Origin: Microlunatus sagamiharensis
GTDB taxonomy: Bacteria; Actinomycetota; Actinomycetes; Propionibacteriales; Propionibacteriaceae
DNA length: 64,000 nt
Direction of reading: 5' to 3'
Assembly (NCBI RefSeq): GCF_900105785.1
Contig: NZ_LT629799.1
Span: forward strand, 1,798,001-1,862,000
Numbering within the stretch: the stretch's first letter is position 1; each line of letters opens with the position of its first letter. The notes below the pieces were generated by a model, which worked only from the letters and a program-made list of their open reading frames with translations, searched no databases and was not told the origin of the DNA. Positions 54,914 to 63,227 of this stretch are shown here, one piece after another. The position numbers and the translations under genes are program-made.

Positions 54914-55734
54914 CGGGCGTACCCGCCCTCGACGAGGAAGGCGTACGAGGCCGCGACGTCGTCGAAGACGTCACCGGGCGCGTGGTCGTACTCGATCACC
55001 GCGTACTGCAGGGCGGTCGCAGCCTGCAGCGACTCGACGAGCGGGACCTGCCCCTCGCCGGCCCGGCGCTGGTCCAGGCTGTCGGAGCTGAACTTCGGTG
55101 CGCCGGGGACGAAGGGGTTGCTCGCCGGGGCCACGCCGTCCTTGACGTGCTGCGCGACGAGGCGGTCGCCGAGCCGGGTGACGAGCGCCGGGACGTCCTG
55201 GCCGCCGGTCAGCGCCCAGAAGAGGTCGAGCTCGATGACGACGCGGTCCTCGGTCAGCTCGATGAACCGCTCGTACGCGGTCTGGCCGTCGAAGGAGGCG
55301 ACGAATTCCTGCGCGTGGTTGTGGTACCCCACGGTGAGCCCGTAGCCGGCGGCGACCTCGGCGGCGGCGTTGAGCCGGTCGGCGATGTCCTTGACGCCGT
55401 CCTCGGTCTGCCAGCGGTCGGGGGCGACGAAGGGGTCGATCACCGTCGTCATGCCGATCTTCGCGGCCGCCTCGAAGACGACCTCGGGCTTGGGCGTGGG
55501 GATCGAGCCGTCGGGGGTCCACAGCTCGTCGGACAGCAGCGGGGCGTGCCCGGTCGGCGAGGCCAGCCCGGCGGCGTCCAGCGCCGTCCGGATCTCGTCG
55601 GGGCGCCGGACGAAGTCGAACGCCTCCACGTTCTTCAGCCCGATCGCCGCGAGGCGCTCGAGCGAGGAGCTCATGTCGGCCGAGAACTCCTCGGCGAGCG
55701 AGTAGAGCTGCACGGAGGCAACAGGCAGGGCCAC
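54910..55734 (-). CDS. Sugar phosphate isomerase/epimerase (xylose-isomerase-like TIM barrel)
   Basis: A 274-residue AP-endonuclease-2-type TIM barrel of the sugar isomerase family. Candidate metal ligands include the His in SPTGHAPLLS, His in VGYHNHAQEF, Glu in VIELDLFWA and the late Glu in YAVIEYDHAPG. Start is placed at GTG 55734, preceded by AAGGAAGAG, because the longer frame runs into the promoter. It overlaps the oxidoreductase gene by 4 bp and is divergent from a TetR gene. Confidence 0.9.
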   Translation of the reverse strand: MALPVASVQLYSLAEEFSADMSSSLERLAAIGLKNVEAFDFVRRPDEIRTALDAAGLASPTGHAPLLSDELWTPDGSIPTPKPEVVFEAAAKIGMTTVIDPFVAPDRWQTEDGVKDIADRLNAAAEVAAGYGLTVGYHNHAQEFVASFDGQTAYERFIELTEDRVVIELDLFWALTGGQDVPALVTRLGDRLVAQHVKDGVAPASNPFVPGAPKFSSDSLDQRRAGEGQVPLVESLQAATALQYAVIEYDHAPGDVFDDVAASYAFLVEGGYAR

Positions 55735-55837
55735 GACGTCTCTCTTCCTTGATGGTGTCGACGGGCTGTTCTCCCCCGGACTGTAGCAAAACATCCACCT
55801 GGAGGTATTGGGGGCGGAGGTGGCCTAGCATCGGCTC

Positions 55838-56488
55838 GTGGCCGACCGCGACGCACCACCCTCCCGGCCGCGCGGCGCGTACGCGAAGGGCCGCGCCCGG
55901 CGCCAGGAGATCCTCGACGCGGCCATCGAGGTCTTCGCCCGCCGCGGGGCCGGCCAGACCAGCCTGCGGGCCATCGCCGAGCAGGTCGGGGTCACCCACG
56001 CCGCGCTGATCCACCACTTCGGCAGCCTGGAGCGGCTGCTGGTCGACGTCTACGAGGAGTACACGCGCCGCCTCGGGCGCGAGGGCCACCGCGCCACCGA
56101 CGTCTCCCCCGTCGAGATGATGCGGCGCTCGGCCGAGCGGAACCGCGAGGTGCCCGGGATGGTCCAGCTCTACACGACGCTCGTCGCCTCCGCGCTCGAG
56201 GAGGGCCACCCCGCGGCGACCGACTTCGCGACGCAGCGCTTCGCCGCGGTCCGGGCCGGCCTGGTCGAGACGATCAGGACCCGGCAGGCGGACGGGCGCC
56301 TGCGCGCCGACCTCGACGCCGAGCAGGTGGCCGCGCTCGTCGTCGCCGCCTCCGACGGGCTGCAGACCCAGTGGCTGCTCGACCCGGACGTCGACCAGGT
56401 CGGCGCGCTCGCGCTGCTCGACCGGCTGCTCCGGCCCGAGCCGGTCGCCGACGGCACGGCTCCCCGCCGGACCTCGCCCGGCTCCTAG
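55838..56488 (+). CDS. TetR-family regulator
   Basis: A 216-residue TetR protein with GTG start. The helix-turn-helix is TSLRAIAEQVGVTHAALIHHFGS. It is divergent from the isomerase/dehydrogenase pair, with about 103 bp between, in which an AT-containing CTCCAGGTGG-like imperfect palindrome (about 55796-55806) may be an operator. It probably controls that pair. The 3' end overlaps the ANTAR gene by 4 bp. Confidence 0.9.
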   Translation: MADRDAPPSRPRGAYAKGRARRQEILDAAIEVFARRGAGQTSLRAIAEQVGVTHAALIHHFGSLERLLVDVYEEYTRRLGREGHRATDVSPVEMMRRSAERNREVPGMVQLYTTLVASALEEGHPAATDFATQRFAAVRAGLVETIRTRQADGRLRADLDAEQVAALVVAASDGLQTQWLLDPDVDQVGALALLDRLLRPEPVADGTAPRRTSPGS

Positions 56489-56718
56489 GAGCCGGGGAGC
56501 TGGAGGCGGTAGGCCATCGTGGCCACGCTCACCCCCTGCTCGTCGGCGAGTTCGGCGAGCATCGTCCATGCCTCGTCGGCGTCCAGGCCGTGGCGCCACA
56601 TGAGGACGCCCGTGGCGATCTCCACCGTCCGGCGCCTTTCGAGCTCGGACAGCGCGTCGCGCAGGAGGACGTCGTCCTCATGCCGGGTGCCCGGCTCGTC
56701 CGGGGTCGAGGGAGTCAC
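56485..56718 (-). CDS. ANTAR-only RNA-binding protein
   Basis: A 77-residue protein that is essentially one ANTAR domain. The core IATGVLMWRHGLDADEAWTM followed by LAELADEQGVSVATMAYRL carries the alternating hydrophobic and Ala pattern of ANTAR, after a short helical lead. ANTAR domains bind twin hexanucleotide hairpins in mRNA and act as antiterminators. Stand-alone copies usually depend on a partner for dimerisation. It lies 1 bp before the MarR gene stop on the same strand, suggesting joint expression. Confidence 0.85.
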   Translation of the reverse strand: MTPSTPDEPGTRHEDDVLLRDALSELERRRTVEIATGVLMWRHGLDADEAWTMLAELADEQGVSVATMAYRLQLPGS

Positions 56719-56719
56719 G

Positions 56720-57208
56720 TCAGGAGCTGCGCGCCTGCAGGTGGTCGGCCATCACACCCAGCCACGTCGCCACGATCTCCAGGTCGGACGCGGGCACGAG
56801 GTTCAAGGTGTCGAGCAGGGGCTCCTGGCTGCGGACCGCCAGCGCCTCGCCGTACTCGGTGAGCGACACCAGCAGACGTCGACGGTCGTTCGCGTGCCGC
56901 GTGCGTGCCGCCACGCCACGGCGCTCCAGGCGGTCGACCAGCGCCGTCGCCGCGCTGCTGGTGAGCCCGAGGTCGCGTGCCAGGTCGGACTGGCCCCGGG
57001 ACCCGTGCACGAACAGGTAGCCGATCGCCTGGCTCTCCGTCGTCCCCAGCCCGGTGGAGCTCGCCAGGGCGGTCCGGTAGCGCTCCCCCGCCATGATCAG
57101 CGCCCGCAGCTTGCGGGCGGCCTCCGCCACCGTCTCGGCGGTGCCGTCGACCGGGAAGACGCCGGCGGCGTCCGTCACGTCGGACCCGTGCTCGAGCGAT
57201 GCAGGCAC
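56720..57208 (-). CDS. MarR-family regulator
   Basis: A 162-residue MarR protein. The winged helix is in SDLARDLGLTSSAATALVDRLE with wing ARTRHANDRRRLLVSL. Start is at GTG 57208 (VPASLEHGSD), preceded by GGGGAG, as the first 46 codons of the open frame lie in the divergent promoter. It is divergent from the BLUF gene and immediately upstream of the ANTAR gene, so a light-linked regulatory unit is possible (inference). Confidence 0.88.
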   Translation of the reverse strand: MPASLEHGSDVTDAAGVFPVDGTAETVAEAARKLRALIMAGERYRTALASSTGLGTTESQAIGYLFVHGSRGQSDLARDLGLTSSAATALVDRLERRGVAARTRHANDRRRLLVSLTEYGEALAVRSQEPLLDTLNLVPASDLEIVATWLGVMADHLQARSS

Positions 57209-57275
57209 GCTTCTCCCCACCGCGGGCCCGGAGGCTTCCGCTTCGTCACCGGAGCGGCTGCTGCCGCCGGCTCTC

Positions 57276-57301
57276 AGCAAAATAGCAGGCTTTCCTTTGC
57301 T
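57276..57301. promoter_or_regulatory. Inverted repeat in the MarR/BLUF region
   Basis: AGCAAA (57276-57281) and TTTGCT (57296-57301) flank a 14-bp AT-richer centre. This is the only AT-rich stretch in the divergent region and is a plausible MarR operator or promoter. Confidence 0.5.
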
Positions 57302-57378
57302 CAAGGTCCCGGAGTCCAACCAGCGTTGAGAAGTCGCCCAGATCATCCCGGTCGGCTGTCGCGCTCTAACCTGAGGGT

Positions 57379-57804
57379 GTGCCGTACCAGCTCGCCTACA
57401 TGAGCACCTCGACGCCGTGGTCTCGGCCCGAGCTGCTCGAGCTGCTGCGCGTGGCCCGGGCCAAGAACCGGTCGATGGACGTCACGGGCGTCCTGCTGCA
57501 CCGCCAGGGGCGCTTCGTCCAGCTGCTCGAGGGCGGGGACGAGGAGGTCCGAGCGCTCTACGCGACGATCCGCGCCGACCACCGGCACCGCGACGTCACG
57601 CTCATCTGGGACGACCACGGCGACACCCGCTGGTTCGCGGACTGGTGGATGGCCGTCCGCGACCTCGAGGAGGACCCCGTGACCGAGCCCTCCCTCACCG
57701 ACGTCCTGCGCGGGCCCACCGACGCCTCCCGGTTCAGCCACGAGGTCGTCCTGCAGCTGTGGACCCTCCTGCGCGACGGGCTCCCCGAGCGGCCGGCGCC
57801 CTAG
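57379..57804 (+). CDS. BLUF-domain blue-light sensor
   Basis: A 141-residue protein that is almost entirely a BLUF domain, which binds FAD and changes hydrogen bonding on blue-light absorption. The key positions are present: Tyr7 in QLAYMST (AppA Tyr21), Asn30 in ARAKNRS (AppA Asn45), Gln48 in GRFVQLLEG (AppA Gln63), and Trp89/Met91 in FADWWMAV (AppA Trp104/Met106). It lacks an output domain, so it must act through a partner. The neighbours are a divergent MarR and an ANTAR gene. GTG start. Confidence 0.9.
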   Translation: MPYQLAYMSTSTPWSRPELLELLRVARAKNRSMDVTGVLLHRQGRFVQLLEGGDEEVRALYATIRADHRHRDVTLIWDDHGDTRWFADWWMAVRDLEEDPVTEPSLTDVLRGPTDASRFSHEVVLQLWTLLRDGLPERPAP

Positions 57805-57845
57805 GCCCTACCGCTCGAGCCCTTCCGGCAGAGCCACCGCCGCGG

Positions 57846-59051
57846 TCAGGCCGCGGGGCCCGACGCCACCGCGACCTCGTTCGGCACGACGTCGAGCGTG
57901 CCGGTCGCCGTCCTCTCGCCCGTGGTCAGGTCGAGGGCGTGGACCGAGCGGGTGGCGGGCTCGGTGACGTACGCGGTGCTGCCGCTCACCACGATCGCCG
58001 GGTGCGGGTCCTGCCACTCGGCCGGGCCCTCCCACGGCGCGACCACGGGCATCGAGCGCCGGACGGTGCCGTCGCGCGGGTCGAGCTCGTGGACGGCGCC
58101 GTCGGTGCCCAGGACGTAGGCCAGGTCGCCGGGACCGCGGGCGACGCCGCGGAACGTGTACTCCACGCCCTCGGGCAGGTCGACGACCTCGAGCGTCCTG
58201 CGGTCGGTGTCGATCAGCGTGATCTGGTCGAGGAGGTAGCCCTCGGCGTCCGGGTCGTCCTTGTGGTCGCCGACGACGACCGGGCTGGTCTCGCTGACGT
58301 AGGCGTTGCCCATCCGGGCGTAGTCACCGGGCGCGTCGAGCTTGGTGATCTCCCCGTCGCGGTAGAGCAGCGCCCCGTCCTCGCAGCCCAGGACGACGGC
58401 CTCGCCCCTCGCCGTGCCCTCGCCGTGCACGCCCGGGCACCGGTCGCTGGTCGCGACCGTGCGGCCCGACGGGTCCTGCACGGTGATCCCCGTGCGCCCG
58501 TCGGCGTCGCCGACCGTCGTCAGGAAGGTCCCGTCCTCGAGCACGACCGACACGCCGTGATGGGCCTGCGTGCCCTCGATCGTCCGGCTCTGCGGCAGGG
58601 CGTCCGACGCGGCGAGCGCGGCGGGGTCGAAGACGGTGGTGTCACTGGTGCCGTCGGCGTAGAGCACGGTCCGGCCCGCGTGCCGGACGACGTGGCCAGG
58701 GGTGTCGGCGGCGAAGACGCGGTCGGTCAGGGCCCCCGTCGTGGTCGTTCCGGCCCCGGTGTCGAGCACCTGGAAGCCGCGGCTGGTCGTGACGAGCACG
58801 TGGCGATCGTCGCCGGCCGGGTTGAGCCGGGTGAACTCCTCCGATGCGAAGTCGGAGACGCTCCGGAGGCTCGCCCCGTCGAGGACGCGCACACCGCCGC
58901 CGTAGGAGACGGCCAGGCGCGCACCCGGCTCGGCGGAGGCGCCCGGGGGCGCGGAGCCCGACGTGCCGGTCGACGAGCAGCCGGCGAGGACGACGACGGT
59001 GCCCAGGGCCAGGGCCGGCAGACCGGTGCGGCGCGCGGAGGACGTGTTCAT
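57846..59051 (-). CDS. aztD: Zinc metallochaperone-type lipoprotein AztD
   Basis: A 401-residue lipoprotein: signal peptide with lipobox LAGC and Cys25, then a linker and a beta-propeller built of repeated strands such as GGVRVLDGASLRSV. Its position after an AztC-like binding protein and its overall form match AztD, a periplasmic metallochaperone that passes zinc to AztC. Several His/Asp/Glu clusters (for example GDHKDDPDAEG and GTQAHHGVS) could hold zinc. It is the last gene of the aztB-lipoprotein-aztC-aztD run. Confidence 0.85.
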   Translation of the reverse strand: MNTSSARRTGLPALALGTVVVLAGCSSTGTSGSAPPGASAEPGARLAVSYGGGVRVLDGASLRSVSDFASEEFTRLNPAGDDRHVLVTTSRGFQVLDTGAGTTTTGALTDRVFAADTPGHVVRHAGRTVLYADGTSDTTVFDPAALAASDALPQSRTIEGTQAHHGVSVVLEDGTFLTTVGDADGRTGITVQDPSGRTVATSDRCPGVHGEGTARGEAVVLGCEDGALLYRDGEITKLDAPGDYARMGNAYVSETSPVVVGDHKDDPDAEGYLLDQITLIDTDRRTLEVVDLPEGVEYTFRGVARGPGDLAYVLGTDGAVHELDPRDGTVRRSMPVVAPWEGPAEWQDPHPAIVVSGSTAYVTEPATRSVHALDLTTGERTATGTLDVVPNEVAVASGPAA

Positions 59052-59086
59052 GATGTGTCTCTCTTCTCTCGGGGTGACGACGCGGC

Positions 59087-60016
59087 TCAGGACGAGAGCC
59101 CGTCGGCGATGCGCTCCGTGTTGGCGCGCATCATGTCCAGGTAGGTGGGCGCTCCCCCGTCCGCGGCGGTGAGCGACTCGGTGTAGAGCTCGACCACGCG
59201 CACCTGCACACCGGCCTCGCGGGCGAGCGCCCGGGCGAGCCGGTCCGGCGACGACGACTCCGCGAACACGACGGGCACGCCCGCCTCGCGGACGGCGGTG
59301 ACGAGGTCGGCGAGGTCGGAGGAGGACGGCGCGGCGAGCGTCGTGCCGCTCGGCACCACCGCGCCGACGACGCGGAAGTCGAAGCGCTGAGCGAGGTAGC
59401 CGAAGACGTGGTGGTTCGTCACCAGCGCGCGCCGATCGGCGGGGATCGCGGCGAAGGCCGCCACCATCTCGGCGTCGAGCGCCTCGAGCCGGCCCCGGTA
59501 CGCCGCCGTGCGGGCCGCGAGCTGCTCGGGGTCCACGCCGTCGAGGCCGGCCAGCACGGGCTGCAGGGCGTCGACGACGTCGAGCATCCGCGCGGGGTCG
59601 GTCCACAGGTGCGGGTCGGGGGTGCCGGCGGCGTCGCCGGTGGCGTGGTCGAGCACCTCGACGACGTCGCCGGCCACGAAGGTGCGGACGCCGTCCGCCG
59701 CCGCCGCGTCGAGGTGGCGCTGCAGCCCCTCCTCGAGCCCGAGCCCGTTCGACACGACGAGGTCGGACGAGCGCAGCCGCGCCGCCTCCTGCGCGGAGAC
59801 CTGGAAGGAGTGCGGGTCCGCGTCGGGCTTCATGAGCGTCATGACCTCGGCCTGGTCGCCGACGAGCTCGCCGACGACGTCGCCGAGGACGTTGGTGGAG
59901 ACGACGACCCGCGGCCGGTCGTCGGTCGTCGCGGTGCAGCCGGCCAGGGCGAGCGCCGCGGCGACCAGGAGGCCGGCCAGCGCGCGGCCCCGGCCGCCGG
60001 GCCTGCGGGCGGTCAC
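59087..60016 (-). CDS. aztC: Zinc ABC transporter substrate-binding protein AztC
   Basis: A cluster A-I solute-binding lipoprotein of 309 residues with lipobox LAGC. The zinc site is expected at the His in KPDADPHSFQVS, the His of ALVTNHHVFGY, and the acidic residue in VVFAESSSPD; the PDPHLWTDP loop is also typical. It lacks the long His-rich loop of ZnuA, as AztC does. GTG 60016 overlaps the preceding lipoprotein frame by 4 bp. It hands zinc to the AztB permease. Confidence 0.9.
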   Translation of the reverse strand: MTARRPGGRGRALAGLLVAAALALAGCTATTDDRPRVVVSTNVLGDVVGELVGDQAEVMTLMKPDADPHSFQVSAQEAARLRSSDLVVSNGLGLEEGLQRHLDAAAADGVRTFVAGDVVEVLDHATGDAAGTPDPHLWTDPARMLDVVDALQPVLAGLDGVDPEQLAARTAAYRGRLEALDAEMVAAFAAIPADRRALVTNHHVFGYLAQRFDFRVVGAVVPSGTTLAAPSSSDLADLVTAVREAGVPVVFAESSSPDRLARALAREAGVQVRVVELYTESLTAADGGAPTYLDMMRANTERIADGLSS

Positions 60017-61271
60017 CGGCCCGTCCCGGCGACGAAGAACGGGTCGCCGAGCTGGTCGAAGGTCCGGGCGACGCGCGCGTCGTCGGCGACGTCGATCTCG
60101 TGGACGCGTCCCTCGACGGGGGCGCCGAGGTACGCCCGCTGGGCGTCGACGACGAGGACCGGGGTGGCACCGGCAGCCAGGGACCGCCCGGCGAGGACGT
60201 CCGTGCGGGCCAGCACGGCTCCGTCCGCACCCGCCGAACCGTCGAGGACGAGCAACCGGCCACGGGCGCTCAGGGCGAGCACGTGCTCGTCGCGGTCGTC
60301 GACGGCGCTGACCGCGACCAGGGGCTCGGGCGACGGGAGGAGCCGCCACGACCGCTCACGGGTGTCGAGCAGCCAGACCCCGTCGGTCCCGCCCGCACCG
60401 GCGAGCCCGGCGACCGTCGGGCGTCCCTCCCGGCCGGCGAAGGACGTGGCCGGCGCCGCGGTCGTGCCGTCGGGGTACGGGATGCGCTCGACCCGGAGCC
60501 GGTCGTCCTCGACGCGGGCGAGCAGCGCGCCGTCACGGCAGCCCACGACGGCGCCCACGCGGGTCGCGATCGTCCCCGAGGCGGCGACGCACGGCTCCTC
60601 CGTCCCGGTCGGGCTCCCGTCGGCGGCACGGCCGACGACCGACGAGGCCACGCCGTCCCGCGCCTGCGTCACCAGCGCGTACGAGCCGACGGGTACGACC
60701 ATCCCGGCGTGCGGCGTGGTCCGCAGGCGGAAGCGTTCGCCGACCTCACCCCGCGACAGCGCCTCGGTGTCGAGCAGCACGGCCTCGCCGGAGCCGGCGA
60801 AGAAGACCCCCGTCCCCCGCTGGTCGAGAGGTTCGTCGTCGCCACCGCAGCGTCTCCCCCGCCCGCGACGACACCCAGCAGCCGTGGCGAGGCGCGGTAG
60901 TGGTGGACGTGGTCGACGTGGTCCCAGGTCCAGCGGCCGCTGTCGACGACCTCGACGCCCGCCGGCGTCCGGCCGAAGACGTAGCGCCCGTCGGTGCTGA
61001 CCGCGCTCGGGCGCCCGACCGTGCCGAGCTCGGTGACCGTCTCGTCGAGCAGGTCGAGGTGGCGCACCGCGCCCGACGCGTCGACCGCCGTCAGGCCGAG
61101 CTGCGGCTCGGCGACCTCCTCGGCACCGGGGACGGCGCCGTGGGCGTCGCCGGCCGCCGCGGGCGGCGCCTCGACGGGAGCAGCCGAGGGTCGACCGGCG
61201 CAGGCGGTCGTGCCGCACAGGAGCGCGAGTGAGGCGGACGCCGCGAGGGCGGGGACGAGACGGGGGTGCAC
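60013..61271 (-). pseudogene. AztD-like lipoprotein, frameshifted
   Basis: A second beta-propeller lipoprotein between aztB and aztC. From ATG 61271 there is a signal peptide with lipobox TTAC (Cys24) and the His-rich segment WTWDHVDHVHHYRASPR. The frame then breaks: the next propeller part (TGVFFAGSGEAVLLDTEALS) continues in another frame down to the stop at 60013. The break maps to a C5 run at 60814-60818 on the plus strand (G5 on the coding strand); one extra G restores a single frame of about 419 residues. A sequencing error or a recent mutation is likely. Confidence 0.8.
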
Positions 61272-61313
61272 GAGATCCTTCGGGGTCGGTGAGGAGCGGG
61301 CCGGTGGAGGGGT

Positions 61314-62177
61314 TCAGGCGGGCAGGGACCGCAAAGAGGGCCGGGCGGTCAGGGCCGTCGTGGCACCGCGGGCGGCCCAGGACAGCCCGGCGATCGCGAT
61401 CGCGGCCGCGGCGACCGACGCCCCGGCCGCGGTCGCGGCGTACCAGGAGACGACCAGCCCGACGAGGACCGCGACGACCCCGAGGACCGCGGCGAGCACC
61501 ATCCGGGTGGGGATGCGCGCGGTCCAGTGCCCGGCGGCGACCGCTGGGGCGAGCAGCAGGCCGACGACGAGGAGCGAGCCGACCGCCTGGTACGACGCGA
61601 CGACGGCCAGGGTGACGAGCCCGACGAGCACGGCCTGGGCGAGCCGCGGGCGCAGACCGAGCACGGCGGCCACCCGCGGGTCCAGCGCCAGCGCGACCAG
61701 CGGGCGGTGCGCGAGGGCCACCGCGACGACGCCCACGACGGAGGCGACGCCCAGCAGCACCAGGTCGAGCGGGGTGATCGCGAGGATGTCGCCGAAGAGG
61801 ATGGCCGTCGCGTCGGTGGCGAAGCTGGACGAGTGCGAGATGACGATGACGCCCAGGGCGAGCATCGCGACGAACAGCAGGCCGATGCTCGTGTCGTACG
61901 ACAGCCGTCCGCGCCGCTGCAGCGCCGCGACACCGAGGCTCATCGCCACCGCGCTGAGCGCCCCGCCGACCAGCACCGGCAACCCGAGGACGGTGGCGAG
62001 CGCCACGCCCGGGAGCATCCCGTGAGCCAGCGCCTCCCCGAGGAAGGCCATGCCGCGCACGACCACCCAGGTGCCGATGACGCCGCAGAGGACCGCCACC
62101 AGGCTGCCGCCGAGCAGGGCGCGCCGGAGGAGGTCGAGGGAGAAGGGCTCCAGCAGCCCGGCGGTCAGCACGTCCAT
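61314..62177 (-). CDS. aztB: Zinc ABC transporter permease AztB
   Basis: A 287-residue membrane protein of the ABC-3 metal permease family with about eight or nine transmembrane helices. Typical segments are WVVVRGMAFLGEALAHGMLP and GSLLVVGLLLAPAVAA. It forms the channel of the importer with AztA. ATG 62177 is 62 bp from the divergent aztA gene. The frameshifted lipoprotein gene follows 42 bp downstream. Confidence 0.93.
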   Translation of the reverse strand: MDVLTAGLLEPFSLDLLRRALLGGSLVAVLCGVIGTWVVVRGMAFLGEALAHGMLPGVALATVLGLPVLVGGALSAVAMSLGVAALQRRGRLSYDTSIGLLFVAMLALGVIVISHSSSFATDATAILFGDILAITPLDLVLLGVASVVGVVAVALAHRPLVALALDPRVAAVLGLRPRLAQAVLVGLVTLAVVASYQAVGSLLVVGLLLAPAVAAGHWTARIPTRMVLAAVLGVVAVLVGLVVSWYAATAAGASVAAAAIAIAGLSWAARGATTALTARPSLRSLPA

Positions 62178-62194
62178 GGGACGAGACCGTAGGC

Positions 62195-62214
62195 GATAAC
62201 GACAATGACTTTCA
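62195..62214. promoter_or_regulatory. Zur-box-like site between aztB and aztA
   Basis: GATAACGACAATGACTTTCA (62195-62214) reads on the minus strand as TGAAAGTCATTGTCGTTATC, close to the actinobacterial Zur consensus TGAAAATCATTATCATTTTC. It is the only AT-rich stretch in the 62-bp divergent region and would let Zur shut both halves of the transporter when zinc is sufficient. Confidence 0.72.
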
Positions 62215-62239
62215 ACTTCATGAGCGTTACCGTGCAGCC

Positions 62240-62941
62240 GTGGACATCACCTCGTCACCGTCCGGCCGAGCCGTGGTCCTGCGCGGCGTCCGGGTCGACT
62301 TCGGCGCCCACCACGCCCTGCGTGGCGTCGACCTGGAGCTCTCGGCAGGTCGGGTCACCGCGGTCGCCGGACCCAACGGGGCCGGCAAGACGACCCTCCT
62401 CGAGGTCGTCGCGGGCACACGCCGACCGTCGGCGGGCACGCGGTCGGCGCCGCGCACCGTGGCCTTCGTGCCGCAGCGCGCCGCGGTCCCCGACCGGCTC
62501 CCGGTCACCGTGCGCGACGTGGTGACGGTCGGGACCTGGCGCCGTCCGGAGGTGCGCCGTCGCCAGGGCACCGGACGACGCGCCGCGGTCGACGAGGCGC
62601 TCGAGCGCCTCGACCTGACCGGCGTGGCCGACCGGCCGTTCGCCGTGCTGTCCGGCGGTCAGCGCCAGCGCGCCCTGCTCGCCCAGGGCCTCGTCGGGCG
62701 AGCGGACCTGCTCCTCCTCGACGAGCCGACCACGGGCCTCGACGCCGCCAGCAGCGCCCGCATCCGGGCCCTGGTCGCCAACGAGGCCCGACGTGGGGCG
62801 GCCGTGCTGTGCGTCTCGCACGACCCCGCGCTGCTCGAGACCGCGGACCGGGTCGTCCACCTCGAGGACGGGCGGGTCGTCACGGGAGCACGAGTTCCGA
62901 CGCAGAGCGGAAGAAGGACAGCCCACTCCAATCCGACGTGA
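62240..62941 (+). CDS. aztA: Zinc ABC transporter ATP-binding protein AztA
   Basis: A 233-residue ABC ATPase. Walker A is GPNGAGKTT, the Q-loop FVPQRAAV, the signature LSGGQRQR, Walker B LLLLDEPTTGLD and the switch His in VSHD. It is the energising subunit for AztB. GTG start. It is transcribed divergently from aztB over a Zur-like site, so the ATPase and the rest of the importer are in separate transcripts under shared control. Confidence 0.93.
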   Translation: MDITSSPSGRAVVLRGVRVDFGAHHALRGVDLELSAGRVTAVAGPNGAGKTTLLEVVAGTRRPSAGTRSAPRTVAFVPQRAAVPDRLPVTVRDVVTVGTWRRPEVRRRQGTGRRAAVDEALERLDLTGVADRPFAVLSGGQRQRALLAQGLVGRADLLLLDEPTTGLDAASSARIRALVANEARRGAAVLCVSHDPALLETADRVVHLEDGRVVTGARVPTQSGRRTAHSNPT

Positions 62942-62988
62942 CGCACGTCTCGTATAGACAGTGACCGCTCTTCACCCCGAGGAGGACC

Positions 62989-63087
62989 GTGACCCCGACC
63001 GTCCAGCACCCCGCCGTCCGGGGACGCGGCTGTGCCGCACAGACCTTGCCCGGGTTCGCCCCGAGACCCTCGTCCGACTGGTCGTGA
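62989..63087 (+). CDS. Possible small peptide after aztA
   Basis: A 32-codon reading frame from GTG 62989 with an excellent GAGGAGGA 5 bp upstream and a TATAGA box 32 bp before it. The product would start VTPTVQHPAVRGRGCAAQ. I recognise no family. It could be a short leader peptide or a chance frame; the strong ribosome-binding site is the main argument. Confidence 0.3.
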   Translation: MTPTVQHPAVRGRGCAAQTLPGFAPRPSSDWS

Positions 63088-63140
63088 CCGGCGAGCAGCA
63101 CCGGAGGGGCGAACCCCCCACCCGCCGGCAGCTGCCGGGC

Positions 63141-63174
63141 GCGGGCCCTCCCACGGGCAGGTGGGAGGGCCCGC
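63141..63174. terminator. Terminator between aztA and the GAF-ANTAR gene
   Basis: A perfect 14-bp stem, GCGGGCCCTCCCAC (63141-63154) with GTGGGAGGGCCCGC (63161-63174), and a 6-base loop. It lies between convergent transcripts and can serve both. Confidence 0.85.
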
Positions 63175-63227
63175 TCCGCGTCCGGGCCGTGGGCACCGGA
63201 CGTCTCGGACGCGCGTGGTCGCTCGGT

